This document shows positions 9,845-18,647 of a DNA stretch of 64,000 nucleotides, piece by piece. The first letter of the stretch is position 1, and every line of letters begins with the position of its first letter. Location of the stretch: positions 4,013,501 through 4,077,500 of the forward strand of contig NZ_OW485601.1 in NCBI RefSeq assembly GCF_937425535.1, written 5' to 3'. The notes below the pieces were generated by a model that saw only the letters and a list, made by a program, of their open reading frames with translations, ran no database searches and was not told the origin of the DNA. This DNA comes from Rhodovastum atsumiense. Lineage in GTDB: Bacteria > Pseudomonadota > Alphaproteobacteria > Acetobacterales > Acetobacteraceae. The position numbers and the translations under genes were made by a program.

Positions 9845-10701
9845 CGCCTCCGGCAGCGCGGCGCATGCGGCCGGACGGGGCGGTGCCGATCCGCCGCGGC
9901 GTCGCGCTGTCGCTCGCCGGCCATGCCGCGCTGGGGCTGCTGGCGCTGTCCCTGGGCGGCGAGCGGGCGGGGGAAGGGGCGGTTCCCGAGCTTGTGGTGG
10001 AACTGGCGGCGGCAGAGGCCGCGGCGGCGCCGGTGGAGGCCGTCGCGGCGGCGGAGGCCGTGCCGCCCGCCGACATTCCCCCCACGGAAACCGAGGCGGC
10101 GGAAACCGGGCCGGCGGAGGCGGTGACGCCGGCCGCACCGGAACCGCCGGCCCCGCCCGTGCCGCCGGAGCAGGAGCCCTCGCCGGAGGCCCTGCCGGAA
10201 CCGCCCCGTCCGGTCACGCCGCCGCCGGTGCCGCCGCGGGCCCGGACGAAGCCTGCGGCCCCGCGCCCGCCTGTCGTGGCGGCGCCCGCCGTCTCTCCGC
10301 CGCGCGCCGTCGTCCTGGCGGCGGGGGCGCCGGTCGCCATGGCGCCTGCCGCGCCGGCCCCGGCGGTGGCGGCGGAACCGGCGGCGTCCGGCCTGGCGCT
10401 CGCCGCTGGCGTGGTGACCAGCCAGACGTTGGAAGAGCAGTTGCGCACCTATGCGCGGCAGGTCCGCATGCGCATCGAGCGCGCCCGTCCCCGCAGCGTC
10501 CCGGTCAGCGGCACGGTGGTGGCGATCTTCACGCTTGCCGCCGATGGTGCGCTGGAAAGCGCGGGGGTGGAGCCGGGCGGCGACGGGTCGGTCGAGCGGG
10601 TCGCGCTGGAGATCCTGCGCAAGGCCGCCCCGTACCCCGCCGCGCCGATCGGGGCGACGCGCGCGCAACGCAGCTTCACGCTGCCGTTCGTGTTCCGGTA
10701 G
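9841..10701 (+). CDS. TonB-family energy transducer
   Basis: A 286-residue protein with an N-terminal membrane helix (RGVALSLAGHAALGLLALSL). A long Pro/Ala/Glu-rich periplasmic spacer (about 50-180) follows, then a TonB C-terminal domain: RIERARPRSVPVSGTVVAIF, LEILRKAAPYPAAP and a final FTLPFVFR strand. The GTG start overlaps the stop of the receptor gene, so this is a dedicated TonB for that receptor. It would connect ExbBD in the inner membrane to the receptor's TonB box; ExbBD must be encoded elsewhere. The spacer's low complexity makes its exact boundaries uncertain, but both ends are clear. Confidence 0.85.
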   Translation: MTPPAARRMRPDGAVPIRRGVALSLAGHAALGLLALSLGGERAGEGAVPELVVELAAAEAAAAPVEAVAAAEAVPPADIPPTETEAAETGPAEAVTPAAPEPPAPPVPPEQEPSPEALPEPPRPVTPPPVPPRARTKPAAPRPPVVAAPAVSPPRAVVLAAGAPVAMAPAAPAPAVAAEPAASGLALAAGVVTSQTLEEQLRTYARQVRMRIERARPRSVPVSGTVVAIFTLAADGALESAGVEPGGDGSVERVALEILRKAAPYPAAPIGATRAQRSFTLPFVFR

Positions 10702-10817
10702 CGGGCCGGTGGCTGTTCGCCGCGGGCGTCCCACTGCCCCGCCCCTGGAACCGGGATTTCCTTCGTGGGGGTGACCACCGGCATCCCGTGCTGCCGGGTT
10801 TTACTGGCCGGGCGGTA

Positions 10818-11021
10818 TTACAGCAGCTTCAGGAAATACGATGCGACCAGCCCCATCACCGGGGTCAGCAGCAGCACGGGCCAGGACAGCGGCAGCACCA
10901 GGCGGAGCATGAAGCCCCCGGCCCGGCGCAGCGGATGGATCCGTCGGCGCGACGGCGCCGGCGCTTCCCCGCTGTCATGGGCTCCGGTCAGCCCGGCAGC
11001 CATCGGTTCTGCATCCTGCAT
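10818..11021 (-). CDS. Small membrane protein, unknown
   Basis: A 67-residue frame from the ATG at 11021. The N-terminal half is polar (GEAPAPSRRRIHPLRRAGGF). The C-terminal half is very hydrophobic (MLRLVLPLSWPVLLLTPVMG and onward), long enough for one or a short pair of membrane helices, and it ends in FLKLL. It follows the positive-inside rule, with a basic cluster just before the helix. Upstream in-frame ATGs exist and the ribosome-binding site is weak, so the start is uncertain. I do not recognise a family. Confidence 0.4.
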   Translation of the reverse strand: MQDAEPMAAGLTGAHDSGEAPAPSRRRIHPLRRAGGFMLRLVLPLSWPVLLLTPVMGLVASYFLKLL

Positions 11022-11140
11022 GGGGCCAAACCTGTGAGGCGCTGCAAAACGAATTTGTCTCTGCATGGTCGTGATACGGCTGCCGCCGGTTGTTCCCCCG
11101 CGCATATCCATGCGCGCGGGGCGGTGGCCGGGCATGCCGG

Positions 11141-11380
11141 TCACGTCCCGAATTTCAGGCCGGCCTTCCGGACGATGAAGTCTTCCGCGAGCCGCTTGGC
11201 CTGGTCGGGCTCGCGCGCGCTGCCCGTGCTCACGACCTGGCGCCGGCCGGACGCGTCGTTGCGGCGGGATATGACGTATCTGCATTGCCATCCGACTTCT
11301 TCGATGAGCACCTGAATCCCGCCGGCTTCCGATGTCAGACAGTTATTCGGATGGCTGGTCCATTTCAGGATCGGTTTCAT
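11141..11380 (-). CDS. Conserved-looking small hypothetical protein
   Basis: A 79-residue frame. The ATG at 11380 has a good Shine-Dalgarno (GGAG) six bases upstream; the in-frame ATG at 11398 is an alternative. The sequence (MKPILKWTSHPNNCLTSEAG, later VGWQCRYVISRRND, ending LAEDFIVRKAGLKFGT) is balanced and not the arginine- or alanine-rich pattern of spurious GC-rich frames. It looks like a small soluble alpha/beta protein. It is divergent from the TetR gene and shares its operator-containing promoter region, so TetR could control it. The function is unknown. Confidence 0.5.
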   Translation of the reverse strand: MKPILKWTSHPNNCLTSEAGGIQVLIEEVGWQCRYVISRRNDASGRRQVVSTGSAREPDQAKRLAEDFIVRKAGLKFGT

Positions 11381-11579
11381 GCATTGCTCCGGAATCATGA
11401 TCGGTTCGTTGCGCCAGGATGGTGGCGTGCCGCCGGCCCTCGACGTCCCGCCGGGGCGGGGCGGGTCTGGCGTCCCCGCGCCGGGGGCGTGATCCATGCC
11501 GGCGCGCAGAGCGGGGAATGGCGGGGTCCATCGGGGACAGGGGGTGGCGCTGTCTGGGGTGGTCCATCCTTGGATTAAA

Positions 11580-11602
11580 CAGTACCATACAGTACCGTAC
11601 TG
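11580..11602. promoter_or_regulatory. Putative TetR operator with repeated CAGTACC motif
   Basis: Two direct copies of CAGTACC(A/G)TAC lie 10 bp apart. The second extends into the near-palindrome CAGTACCGTACTG. The site is about 60 bp upstream of the TetR start and in the divergent region facing the small gene at 11141-11380. Position and symmetry fit autoregulation by the TetR protein. Confidence 0.55.
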
Positions 11603-11659
11603 ATTGCCGGCAAGGGCGTTTCGGTGGAACATCGGTGCGTAACCAGGGGAAGGACCGGG

Positions 11660-12289
11660 GTGACTGCGATCAGGCTGCAGCAGCGCGGACTCATTCGCCG
11701 GCAGGCCATGCTGGAGGCCGCGACGGCGTTGTTCATGGAGCAGGGCTACGAACGTGTCAGCCTGAGCGATATCCTCGAGCGCTCGGGCGGGTCCCGCACG
11801 ATGTTGTATGCGCAGTTCGGCAACAAGGAGGGCCTGCTGCGGGCCATCATCGAGCGCGCCATCGCGCGGACCTGGCAGGCGCTCGATGTGGATCCGGTCC
11901 CGGCGCTCGGCGCCGAGGCCGCGCTGCGTGAGCTGGGGCGGCGTTTCCTGGATGCGGTGCTGGCCGACGATGCCATTGCCACCTATCGCATCATCACCGC
12001 GGAGGCGCACCGGGTGTCCGGAATCGCTGATTTCTTCTTCGATCTCGGGCCGAGGCGGTTTCAGGGGCGGTTGACCTCCTGGTTCCGGGCCGCGGCCCGG
12101 GCCGGGATGCTGCAGGCGGATGATCCGGACGGGCTGGCCAGGGTCTTCATCGGCGGCGTGCTGGGCGACCTGCATCTGCGCCGGGTGCTGGGGCTGGTGG
12201 ACGGTTACACCGAGGCCGAGATCGAGGCCCATCTGCGCATGGTCATCGCCACCTTCACCTCCGGCGTGCTGCGCCGGGCCGGTGCGTGA
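11660..12289 (+). CDS. TetR/AcrR family transcriptional regulator
   Basis: About 209 residues from GTG 11660, preceded by a GGAAGG ribosome-binding site; the frame is open back to 11624. The N-terminal helix-turn-helix is typical: AMLEAATALFMEQGYERVSL, SDILERSGGSRTMLYAQFGN, KEGLLRAIIE. A helical ligand-binding domain with the C-terminal architecture of AefR-like regulators (FRAAARAGMLQADDPDGLAR) follows. It probably represses its own promoter through the CAGTACC repeats upstream. The only obvious neighbour sharing that region is a small unknown gene on the other strand. No efflux pump is adjacent, so the regulon cannot be named. Confidence 0.85.
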   Translation: MTAIRLQQRGLIRRQAMLEAATALFMEQGYERVSLSDILERSGGSRTMLYAQFGNKEGLLRAIIERAIARTWQALDVDPVPALGAEAALRELGRRFLDAVLADDAIATYRIITAEAHRVSGIADFFFDLGPRRFQGRLTSWFRAAARAGMLQADDPDGLARVFIGGVLGDLHLRRVLGLVDGYTEAEIEAHLRMVIATFTSGVLRRAGA

Positions 12290-12412
12290 CCTGGGCGCGG
12301 GTCGCCATGATGACCGCGATGGTCAGGGTTTCATTGTGAAGGAATGGTGTATGGTGTGGCCTGACCTGTAGTGTGATGTGATAATAAATCAAATGTAGGT
12401 CGCAGGTGGCAC

Positions 12413-12895
12413 ATGAACCGGCCGTATTCGCCTCCATTCGGCAGTGCCTTCACCAGCTTCCCCGGTCTGGAGGATTTCATCTACTTTCCCTGGACGGACT
12501 GGCACAACTTTTGGCGGCAGTGGTTTTGCCCGCAATTTAACTTTGGATGCAATGTCGATGACAGGGATGTCGAGCACCACGTCCTCGACACCGTCGGCAG
12601 CTACGGAAGCCAGCTCAACAAGATCATCGACGCCTTGTCGGTGGTGGTTTCGCACATGCAGTCCGGGGAACTGAAGCTGACCGCGCCTGAAAACGAGGAC
12701 CTCAAACGGTTCGAGATCCTTGCCAAGGCGGCCAGCAAAGCCTCGACCGTGTTCGAGGACCGGCAGGCGGATGCCACGGTGGCGAAATTCCGGGCCATGG
12801 CGCATGAGCTCAAGAAAATGAAGGACAGGAATCCAGGTTCCTTCGCGAAGATCCAGACGCTGTTCCACGAAATCCAGGGAACCATCGGCAGGTGA
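12413..12895 (+). CDS. Hypothetical protein with aromatic N-terminus
   Basis: A 160-residue protein with no family I recognise. The first 50 residues are rich in aromatics and prolines (PGLEDFIYFPWTDWHNFWRQ). The rest is charged and helical (VGSYGSQLNKIIDALSVVVS, then ELKKMKDRNPGSFAKIQTLF). The base composition is less GC-rich than in its neighbours, and a GGTGG ribosome-binding site precedes the ATG. The upstream stretch is AT-rich, as expected for a promoter. The mix suggests a small soluble or surface-attaching protein. No catalytic motif is visible. Confidence 0.6.
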   Translation: MNRPYSPPFGSAFTSFPGLEDFIYFPWTDWHNFWRQWFCPQFNFGCNVDDRDVEHHVLDTVGSYGSQLNKIIDALSVVVSHMQSGELKLTAPENEDLKRFEILAKAASKASTVFEDRQADATVAKFRAMAHELKKMKDRNPGSFAKIQTLFHEIQGTIGR

Positions 12896-12947
12896 CGCCG
12901 GCGCCCGCCGCCTCGACGCCGTCCCGCGTGGGGGCCATGCTGCCGTC

Positions 12948-13391
12948 ATGCAGGACGCTCTTCGCATCACCCCCTTGACAGAGCTTCCCGACGGCATCGA
13001 GGCCTTGCGGGCGCAGGCCGCCGCTGAGGGCTTCCGCTTCATCGACCGGCTGGTCACGGAGTGGCACGCCGGCACGAACCGGTTCGACCGCGCCGGAGAG
13101 GGGCTGCTCGGTGCCTGGGAGGCCACGGGACTGGTGGGGGTGTGCGGGCTCAACCGCGATCCTTACACGGATGACGCGGGGGTCGGCCGGCTGCGTCATT
13201 TGTATGTCCTGGCCTCGGCGCGCCGCCACGGCGTGGCCGCCGCCCTGCTTGCGGAAATCCTCAGGTACACAGAAGGGACTTTCCATACGGTCCGGCTCCG
13301 GACGACGCCGCAGGCGGCCGGCTTCTACATCAGGCACGGGTTCGTTGCCGTTACCGGCGACGCGGCGTCGCATGTCAGGCGGCTGCGCTGA
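12948..13391 (+). CDS. GNAT family N-acetyltransferase
   Basis: A compact 147-residue GNAT. GLVGVCGLNRDP is the beta-4 strand. RLRHLYVLASARRHGVAAAL is motif A, with the acetyl-CoA pyrophosphate loop in the form RRHGVA. VRLRTTPQAAGFYIRHGFV supplies the late Tyr/Phe-containing motif. The length is normal for a single-domain enzyme. It stands alone between the hypothetical at 12413 and a hairpin. The acceptor (amino acid, antibiotic or protein) cannot be told from the sequence. Confidence 0.8.
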   Translation: MQDALRITPLTELPDGIEALRAQAAAEGFRFIDRLVTEWHAGTNRFDRAGEGLLGAWEATGLVGVCGLNRDPYTDDAGVGRLRHLYVLASARRHGVAAALLAEILRYTEGTFHTVRLRTTPQAAGFYIRHGFVAVTGDAASHVRRLR

Positions 13392-13499
13392 GGCAGTTTC
13401 CATGGCTTCGCGGGAATGTTCCCGTGTGGGCGGCGTCATCGCGATCCTGCCACGAAATACCGGCGCTTTTGCGCAGGGCGGTTGCCGCCCCTGGGCCGG

Positions 13500-13520
13500 C
13501 CCCCCGCCATAATCGGGGGG
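13500..13520. terminator. Strong GC hairpin between GNAT and small membrane gene
   Basis: A perfect 7-bp inverted repeat, CCCCCCG and CGGGGGG, has a 7-nt loop (CCATAAT). It lies about 110 bp after the GNAT stop. There is no U-tract, so it is either an atypical terminator or the structured leader of the small gene downstream. Confidence 0.4.
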
Positions 13521-13608
13521 CTGGGTTCCGAATCACGGATATTGTGCAGCGCACAACACACCCCATATTGCCGCCATATACCACCACAATCACAGGGGAC
13601 ACAGCGTG

Positions 13609-13791
13609 ATGCGCCATCCGCTTCTTTCCGACATGCTCGCGATCGCCGCCTTCCTGCTCGGCGGGCTTGCCGTCGTCGCCTTCGCCTTCAGGCTGGAACT
13701 GGCCGCTTTCCTGCTTCTGCTCGCCGGCGTGGCGCTGACGCCGATCATCGGCATGATCGCCGGCGGCCACTCGGGGTCCTCGCACGCCTGA
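13609..13791 (+). CDS. Small two-helix membrane protein
   Basis: A 60-residue protein (ATG 13609; GTG 13606 is also possible). It has two hydrophobic helices, roughly LAIAAFLLGGLAVVAFAF and AAFLLLLAGVALTPIIGMIA, joined by a short charged turn and ended by a polar GGHSGSSHA tail. Such proteins are usually inner-membrane proteins of unknown role. It converges on the AI-2E-type permease; the 27 bp between them includes a GC-rich inverted repeat that could stop transcription from both sides. Confidence 0.5.
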   Translation: MRHPLLSDMLAIAAFLLGGLAVVAFAFRLELAAFLLLLAGVALTPIIGMIAGGHSGSSHA

Positions 13792-13818
13792 ACCGCCGCG
13801 GCCGCGGGCCGCACCGGT

Positions 13819-14847
13819 TCAGGGCCGGCGCGGCCGCGCGGCCAGCAGGTCGGCGATCCACTCGGTCGTCGGCGCCTGGGCGCAGAAGGTCGTCACCGCG
13901 ATCACCACCGGCACCCCGATGAAGGCGCCGGGGATGCCCCACAGGAAGCTGCCGGAAAACACCGCGGCCAGCACCATGAAGGGCGACAGCGACAGCGCCG
14001 CCCCGGCGATCCGCGGCTCCAGGTAGCTGCCGATGAAGAACTGCACGGCGTTGAGGCCCAGGAACGCCACGGCCACCGCCTGCATCGACTCGAACTGCAC
14101 GATCGCCACCAGCGTCGGCAGCACGGTCGCGACCAGCGGCCCCATGAAGGGGATGTAGTTCAGCACGAAGGCCAGCACGCCCCATTCCACCGCCAGATCC
14201 AGCCCGAGCAGCGCGGCCAGCCCGCACACCGCCACCCCGGTCACCGCGCTCATCAGCGTGCGCACCAGCATGTAGCGGCGGAACCGCGATCCGGTCTCGG
14301 CGGCGCCGCGCAGCAGCGCCGCGGCGGCATCCCGGTCGGGCAGGGAGGCGAGCTTGGCGCAGGACGCTTCCACTTCCAGCAGCCCCAGCATCAGGAAGAC
14401 GAAGGTGATGAGCGCAAAACGCAGGAAGCCCTGCAACTGCACCACCAGTTCCTGCAACGCCCGGATCAGCCAGGTCACGTTGAAATGCCCGGCGGCGATG
14501 CTGCCCAGGTAGATGTCATGGCTGGCCAGCCAGTCCGCCTTCTGCGTGTACAGCGCCTGCAGTACCGCGGCATTGCCGGTCAGCCAGCCGCCGACCCGGG
14601 TCAGGCCCCACACCACCGCCGAGGCCAGCGCCACCACGACCACGAGGGCGACGGCGATGGTGATCGCCAGCGCCGCGAGCTGCGGCAGCCATCGCTGCAA
14701 TCTCCGCTGCATCGGCCAGGTGAGCGCGGCGGCGAACACCGCGCAGGTCATCGGCGCGAGAAAGGACGACGCGGCCTGGCATGCGGCGAGCAGCAGCACA
14801 AGACCGCAGATCGAGAGCCATGCGCGCGTGAAGCGATCCTGCGGCAT
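13819..14847 (-). CDS. AI-2E family permease (PerM/YdiK-like)
   Basis: A 342-residue integral membrane protein with about eight hydrophobic segments. It has the family hallmark near residues 235-255, LNYIPFMGPLVATVLPTLVA, and the late motif GIPGAFIGVPVVIAV. The family is named after E. coli TqsA, an autoinducer-2 exporter. Many members have other roles, including ion antiport, so the substrate is open. It is transcribed toward the small membrane gene and divergently from the membrane phosphoesterase at 14970, sharing a 122-bp promoter region with it. Confidence 0.85.
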   Translation of the reverse strand: MPQDRFTRAWLSICGLVLLLAACQAASSFLAPMTCAVFAAALTWPMQRRLQRWLPQLAALAITIAVALVVVVALASAVVWGLTRVGGWLTGNAAVLQALYTQKADWLASHDIYLGSIAAGHFNVTWLIRALQELVVQLQGFLRFALITFVFLMLGLLEVEASCAKLASLPDRDAAAALLRGAAETGSRFRRYMLVRTLMSAVTGVAVCGLAALLGLDLAVEWGVLAFVLNYIPFMGPLVATVLPTLVAIVQFESMQAVAVAFLGLNAVQFFIGSYLEPRIAGAALSLSPFMVLAAVFSGSFLWGIPGAFIGVPVVIAVTTFCAQAPTTEWIADLLAARPRRP

Positions 14848-14969
14848 GCGCGGCTCCTTGCTGTTCCGCAGCCAGGGACTCAGGGCCGGATCCGGCGCGC
14901 TGTCAATCGTACCGTTCCGCCGGCGCGGTCACGGATGCAACAGCCGGCGGCGCGGCGTATGCTGCGCGC

Positions 14970-16667
14970 ATGAGCGAGAACATGGGCCTCGATCCGCGCA
15001 ACGGCGATTTCGAGGATGACGCGTCCTCAACCAAGAGTCGCTCGATGCTGTCGCTGGCCGGCAGCCTGCTTGTCGAGATCAGCCTCTCGCGTCTGCTGAT
15101 CGCCTGGCTGCTGCTGGTCGTATTGCCGGCCGTGGTGCTGGGCGCCGCGCCGATCATCGTCTCGGCCTGGCTGGCCAGCGTCACGACGAAACTGGGACTG
15201 GTCGCGGTGGAGGCGGGCGCGCTCGCCTTGCTGGTGGCGCTGCTGGCCGGCGGCTGGTTCGCCGGCCGCAGGCTGTTGCCATTGGCCGAGCGCAGCGTCT
15301 GGTCGCTGCTCGCGCTGGTGGTGCAGCCGGTCTATGTCGCCTGCCGCGAAGTGCTGCGCCACCTCGCCGAACGGGTGCTGCCGGTCCATGCCGGAAGCGG
15401 CACGCGGGCGGCGCTGCGCCGGGCCGTCGCCGCCTTTGCCGGCGTTCTCGTCAGTGTGCTGGGCGTCGCGGTGATCCTGCTGGCCTGGCCGTTCCTGCAT
15501 CTGTTCGGCGGCATCCCGCCTGTCGCATCCCCGGGCGAACTGGCCGTGATGGTGCTGGCGAACGCCCTGGCCCTGACCTCGGCCGGCCTGGCCGTGGCGG
15601 CGCTGGCCTGGGGGCTGGCCGATGCCATGATGGGGCAGAAGCAGGACCTCGCGGCCTTCGACGCCGCGCCCGAGGGAGCGCGGCGCTGGCGGGTCGCGCA
15701 TCTGTCGGATCTGCATGTCGTCGGCGAGCGCTACGGATTCCGCATCGAGAGCGGGCGCGCCGGGCCACGCGGCAATGACCGCTTCATCGCGCTGCTGGCG
15801 CGGCTCGCGGCGCTGCACGAAGCGGCGCCGCTGGATCTGGTGCTGGTCACCGGCGACATCACCGATGCGGGGCGCTCGGCGGAATGGGCGGAGTTCCAGG
15901 ACGCGCTGGCCGCGCATCCCGCCCTGGCGGCGCGCATGCTGATCGTGCCGGGCAATCATGACGTCAACATCGTCGATCGCGCCAATCCGGCCCGGCTCGA
16001 CCTGCCGACCAGCCCGACCCCGCGCCTGCGCCAGATCCGCATGCTGGCGGCGATGGCGGCGCTGCAGGGCGGGCGCGTGCACAGCGGCGAGGCGACGCTG
16101 GCCCAGGCCCTGGCGCCGCATCGCGACACGCTGGCGGGGTTTGCCACGACCGGGCAGCGGCGGCTGCGCCGGGGCGTGGCGGAGCTGTGGGACGCGGTGT
16201 TTCCGCTGGTCCTGCCGCCGGCGGAGCCGGACGGGCTTGGCGTGCTGATCCTCAATTCCAACGCGGCGACGCATTTCTCCTTCACCAACGCGCTCGGGCT
16301 GGTCACGGCACGGCAGGCGCGCGGCATCGACCGGGCGCTCGCGCGCTGGCCGCGCGCGGTGTGGATCGTCGCCCTGCATCACCACCTCGTCGAATATCCA
16401 GCGCCTGCCTCGGCCCTTTCGGAGCGGATCGGCACGGTGCTGATCAACGGCAACTGGGTGCTGCGCCGCCTGCGCCGCCATGCACGGCGGATCGTGGTGA
16501 TGCACGGGCACCGGCACATCGACTGGATCGGCAGTTGCGGCGGCATCCGCATCGTCTCGGCGCCCTCGCCGGTGATGGCCAAGGGGGATGGCTTCTACGT
16601 GCACACGCTGGCCAATGACGGCGCGGGCCATGTCGCGCTGCTGCGCCCCGAGCGCATCATGCCATGA
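14970..16667 (+). CDS. Membrane-anchored metallophosphoesterase
   Basis: A 565-residue protein. The first 220 residues hold about four hydrophobic helices (near 42-64, 80-98, 155-180, 190-215). From residue 240 there is a calcineurin-like phosphoesterase domain with all metal motifs: AHLSDLHVVG (D247, H249), VTGDITD, VPGNHDVN, ALHHHLVE and VMHGHRHIDW. It should be a metal-dependent phosphodiesterase or phosphatase tied to the inner membrane with a cytosolic active site. Its stop overlaps the start of a class 3 lipase gene (ATGA), which points to joint expression and perhaps a shared lipid or glycerophosphodiester substrate. That last point is inference. Confidence 0.85.
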   Translation: MSENMGLDPRNGDFEDDASSTKSRSMLSLAGSLLVEISLSRLLIAWLLLVVLPAVVLGAAPIIVSAWLASVTTKLGLVAVEAGALALLVALLAGGWFAGRRLLPLAERSVWSLLALVVQPVYVACREVLRHLAERVLPVHAGSGTRAALRRAVAAFAGVLVSVLGVAVILLAWPFLHLFGGIPPVASPGELAVMVLANALALTSAGLAVAALAWGLADAMMGQKQDLAAFDAAPEGARRWRVAHLSDLHVVGERYGFRIESGRAGPRGNDRFIALLARLAALHEAAPLDLVLVTGDITDAGRSAEWAEFQDALAAHPALAARMLIVPGNHDVNIVDRANPARLDLPTSPTPRLRQIRMLAAMAALQGGRVHSGEATLAQALAPHRDTLAGFATTGQRRLRRGVAELWDAVFPLVLPPAEPDGLGVLILNSNAATHFSFTNALGLVTARQARGIDRALARWPRAVWIVALHHHLVEYPAPASALSERIGTVLINGNWVLRRLRRHARRIVVMHGHRHIDWIGSCGGIRIVSAPSPVMAKGDGFYVHTLANDGAGHVALLRPERIMP

Positions 16668-17593
16668 GCACCTCGCTGACGGGCTGGCCGGAAGCGCTCT
16701 ACCTGGGCTGGCGCCCGGCCCCGCTGGTGGCGGACCCGGTGTCGCTCGACAACGCGCGCGCGCTCGGCTGGGCGGCCCAGCTCGCCTACGAGGCCGATGT
16801 GCCGGAGAAAGTGGTGTCGGTGCTCGCCGGGTGGGGCTGGCAGGCGGTGTCGGTCTTCGCCGGCGCCATCGGCACCTTCCTGCCGCTGCCCTGCGCCGGC
16901 GGCTTCGTGGCGCGCGCCGGGACGGCCTGCGTGGTGGCGTTTTCCGGCACCGCGCCGACGCGCATCGGCGACTGGATCCTGGACCTGATGGCGCGGCGCA
17001 CCGAGGACGGGCTGCACGCGGGGTTCGAGGCGGGGGCCACGGCGGTGTGGCCCTCGGTGCAGGCGGCGCTGGAAGGCGACGGGCCGGTCTTCCTGGCCGG
17101 CCACAGCCTGGGCGGCGCGCTCGCGGTGGTGACGGCACAGCGCCTGGTGCGCGAGGGCATCCTGCCCGTCGCGCGCATCGGCGGCGTCTGCACCTTCGGC
17201 ATGCCACGTGTCGGCGACGCCGCCTTCGCGCGCACGCTGCGCGAGGCGGGGCTGGGCGAGCGGATCCTGCGGCTGGTGTACGGCGCCGACCTGGTGGCGA
17301 ACCTGCCGCCGGCCGAGGCGCCCTTCGCCTATCGCCATGTCGGGCGATCGCTGGCCTGTGGCCATGGCAGCCACTTCCATCCCGCGGCGCTGCTGCCGGA
17401 CCGGGAAGAGGCGTCGGCGGAAGAGGAAGCGGGGATGTGGGGCTGGATGCGCACCGCGCTCGCGGCCCCGCCGGCGCAGGACCTGCCGCCCTTTCCCGGC
17501 GACCGTCTGGCCGCCCTGGTGATCGACAGCCTGCCGGTGGTCGTCCGCGACCACGTTCCGGATCGTTACTTGCGGGCACTGGGGGTTTTGTAA
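16664..17593 (+). CDS. Class 3 (alpha/beta-hydrolase) lipase
   Basis: A 309-residue protein with the lipase_3 signature. VVAFSGTAPTRIGDWILDL precedes the nucleophile elbow FLAGHSLGGALA (Ser 148). CTFGMPRVGD follows, then VYGADLVANLPP with the likely catalytic Asp 209, and a His in the 225-237 region. There is no signal peptide, so it probably acts inside the cell. It starts within the stop codon of the membrane phosphoesterase and the two form an operon. The dispersed repeat begins at its stop codon and may be its terminator. Confidence 0.85.
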   Translation: MSTSLTGWPEALYLGWRPAPLVADPVSLDNARALGWAAQLAYEADVPEKVVSVLAGWGWQAVSVFAGAIGTFLPLPCAGGFVARAGTACVVAFSGTAPTRIGDWILDLMARRTEDGLHAGFEAGATAVWPSVQAALEGDGPVFLAGHSLGGALAVVTAQRLVREGILPVARIGGVCTFGMPRVGDAAFARTLREAGLGERILRLVYGADLVANLPPAEAPFAYRHVGRSLACGHGSHFHPAALLPDREEASAEEEAGMWGWMRTALAAPPAQDLPPFPGDRLAALVIDSLPVVVRDHVPDRYLRALGVL

Positions 17594-17752
17594 AGGAAAG
17601 GCCAGGGCTCCGCCCTGGACCCGGCAGGGGTCAGGGGACCCCTGCACCCCAGGTGCGCTGCGCGGCAAGGAATGGGTTCCAAGGGCTTTGCCCTTGGCGG
17701 AGGTCCAGGAGGCGGAGCCTCCTGGTGGGGTGCGGGGCAACGCCCCGCTACG
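17590..17752. repeat. Dispersed modular hairpin repeat, copy B
   Basis: This is copy A's module series in reverse orientation: CCAGGGCTCCGCCCTGG, a GGGGTC/GACCCC pair, GCGCTGCGCGGC, CCAAGGGCTTTGCCCTTGG, CCAGGAGGCGGAGCCTCCTGG-type and GGGGCAACGCCCC. It fills the whole gap between the convergent lipase and LysR genes and even overlaps their ends by a few bases. Confidence 0.8.
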
Positions 17753-18647
17753 GCGCCCCAAGCTGCCCGGCGTATTCCTTCGCGATCCAGTCGATGAACA
17801 CCCGCACCCGCAGGCTGAGCTGCCGGCTGCGCGGATACAGCACGTAGACCGAGGTCGGCGAAGGTGGTGTCTCTGGCAGGCATTCCACCAGCGTGCCGTC
17901 GCCGAGGGACGGCTCGACCGAATAGCGGGGCACCTGGATCAGCCCCAGCCCCTGGCGTGCGGCGGCGATGTAGGTGTCGGCGCCGTTCACCGACAGCACC
18001 GAGGGCAGCATCACCGTCCGGCGCACGCCCTTCACCATGAATTCCAGCGGCAGCACGCCCCCGGTCGCCGAGGAGCGGAAGCCGATCATTCGATGTCCCT
18101 CCAGCGCGTTCCAGCGCCGCGGCCGGCCGAAGCGGGCCACGTAGCCGGCCGAGGCGACCGTTGCTTCCGGCACGGTGGCGAGGCGCCGCGCGACCAGGTC
18201 GCTGTCCTTCGGCTCGCTTGCGCGCAGCACGCAGTCGATGCCTTCGCGCACCAGGTCGACCAGGCGGTCGCCTTCGCTCATGGAGAGTTCGATGTCGGGA
18301 TAGGCGGCGAAGAAGCGGGGCAGGCTGGGCACGATGAAGCGGCGGGCCTGGCTGCCCTGCACGTCGACGCGCAGCAGGCCGCGCGGCCGGGCGCCGCTGA
18401 AGGCGCTCTCGGCGTCCTCGATGTCGTCCAGGATCGACAGGCAGCGCCGGTAATAGGCTTCCCCGTCCGGCGTCGCCCGCACATGCCGCGTCGTCCGCTG
18501 CAGCAGCCGCACCCCGAGCCGCGCCTCCAGCCGCTTCACCGCGTCGGTCGCCGTCGAGGCGGGCAGGTCGAGATCCTCGGCCGCGCGGATGAAGCTGCCG
18601 CGCTCCACCACCCGCGTGAACAGGCGCATGGCGTCGATCCGATCCAT
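17748..18647 (-). CDS. LysR family transcriptional regulator
   Basis: A 299-residue LTTR. The winged helix-turn-helix is near the N-terminus (MRLFTRVVERGSFIRAAEDL, then LPASTATDAVKRLEARLGVR, LLQRTTRHVRAT). An effector domain of the periplasmic-binding type follows. The N-terminal form MDRIDAMRLFTRV is typical of the large DhcR/PecT-like subgroup. It is divergent from the SDR at 18759 with a 111-bp gap between starts, the classic arrangement in which the regulator controls the divergent enzyme. The last residues overlap the edge of repeat copy B. Confidence 0.9.
   Translation of the reverse strand: MDRIDAMRLFTRVVERGSFIRAAEDLDLPASTATDAVKRLEARLGVRLLQRTTRHVRATPDGEAYYRRCLSILDDIEDAESAFSGARPRGLLRVDVQGSQARRFIVPSLPRFFAAYPDIELSMSEGDRLVDLVREGIDCVLRASEPKDSDLVARRLATVPEATVASAGYVARFGRPRRWNALEGHRMIGFRSSATGGVLPLEFMVKGVRRTVMLPSVLSVNGADTYIAAARQGLGLIQVPRYSVEPSLGDGTLVECLPETPPSPTSVYVLYPRSRQLSLRVRVFIDWIAKEYAGQLGAP

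Noticed and set aside
7109-10138. Minus-strand frame of about 1000 codons over the TonB receptor
   Set aside because: Shadow of the receptor and TonB genes; proline/arginine-rich, no ribosome-binding site.
15027-17579. Minus-strand frame of 850 codons over the phosphoesterase and lipase
   Set aside because: Antisense to two coupled genes with intact catalytic motifs.
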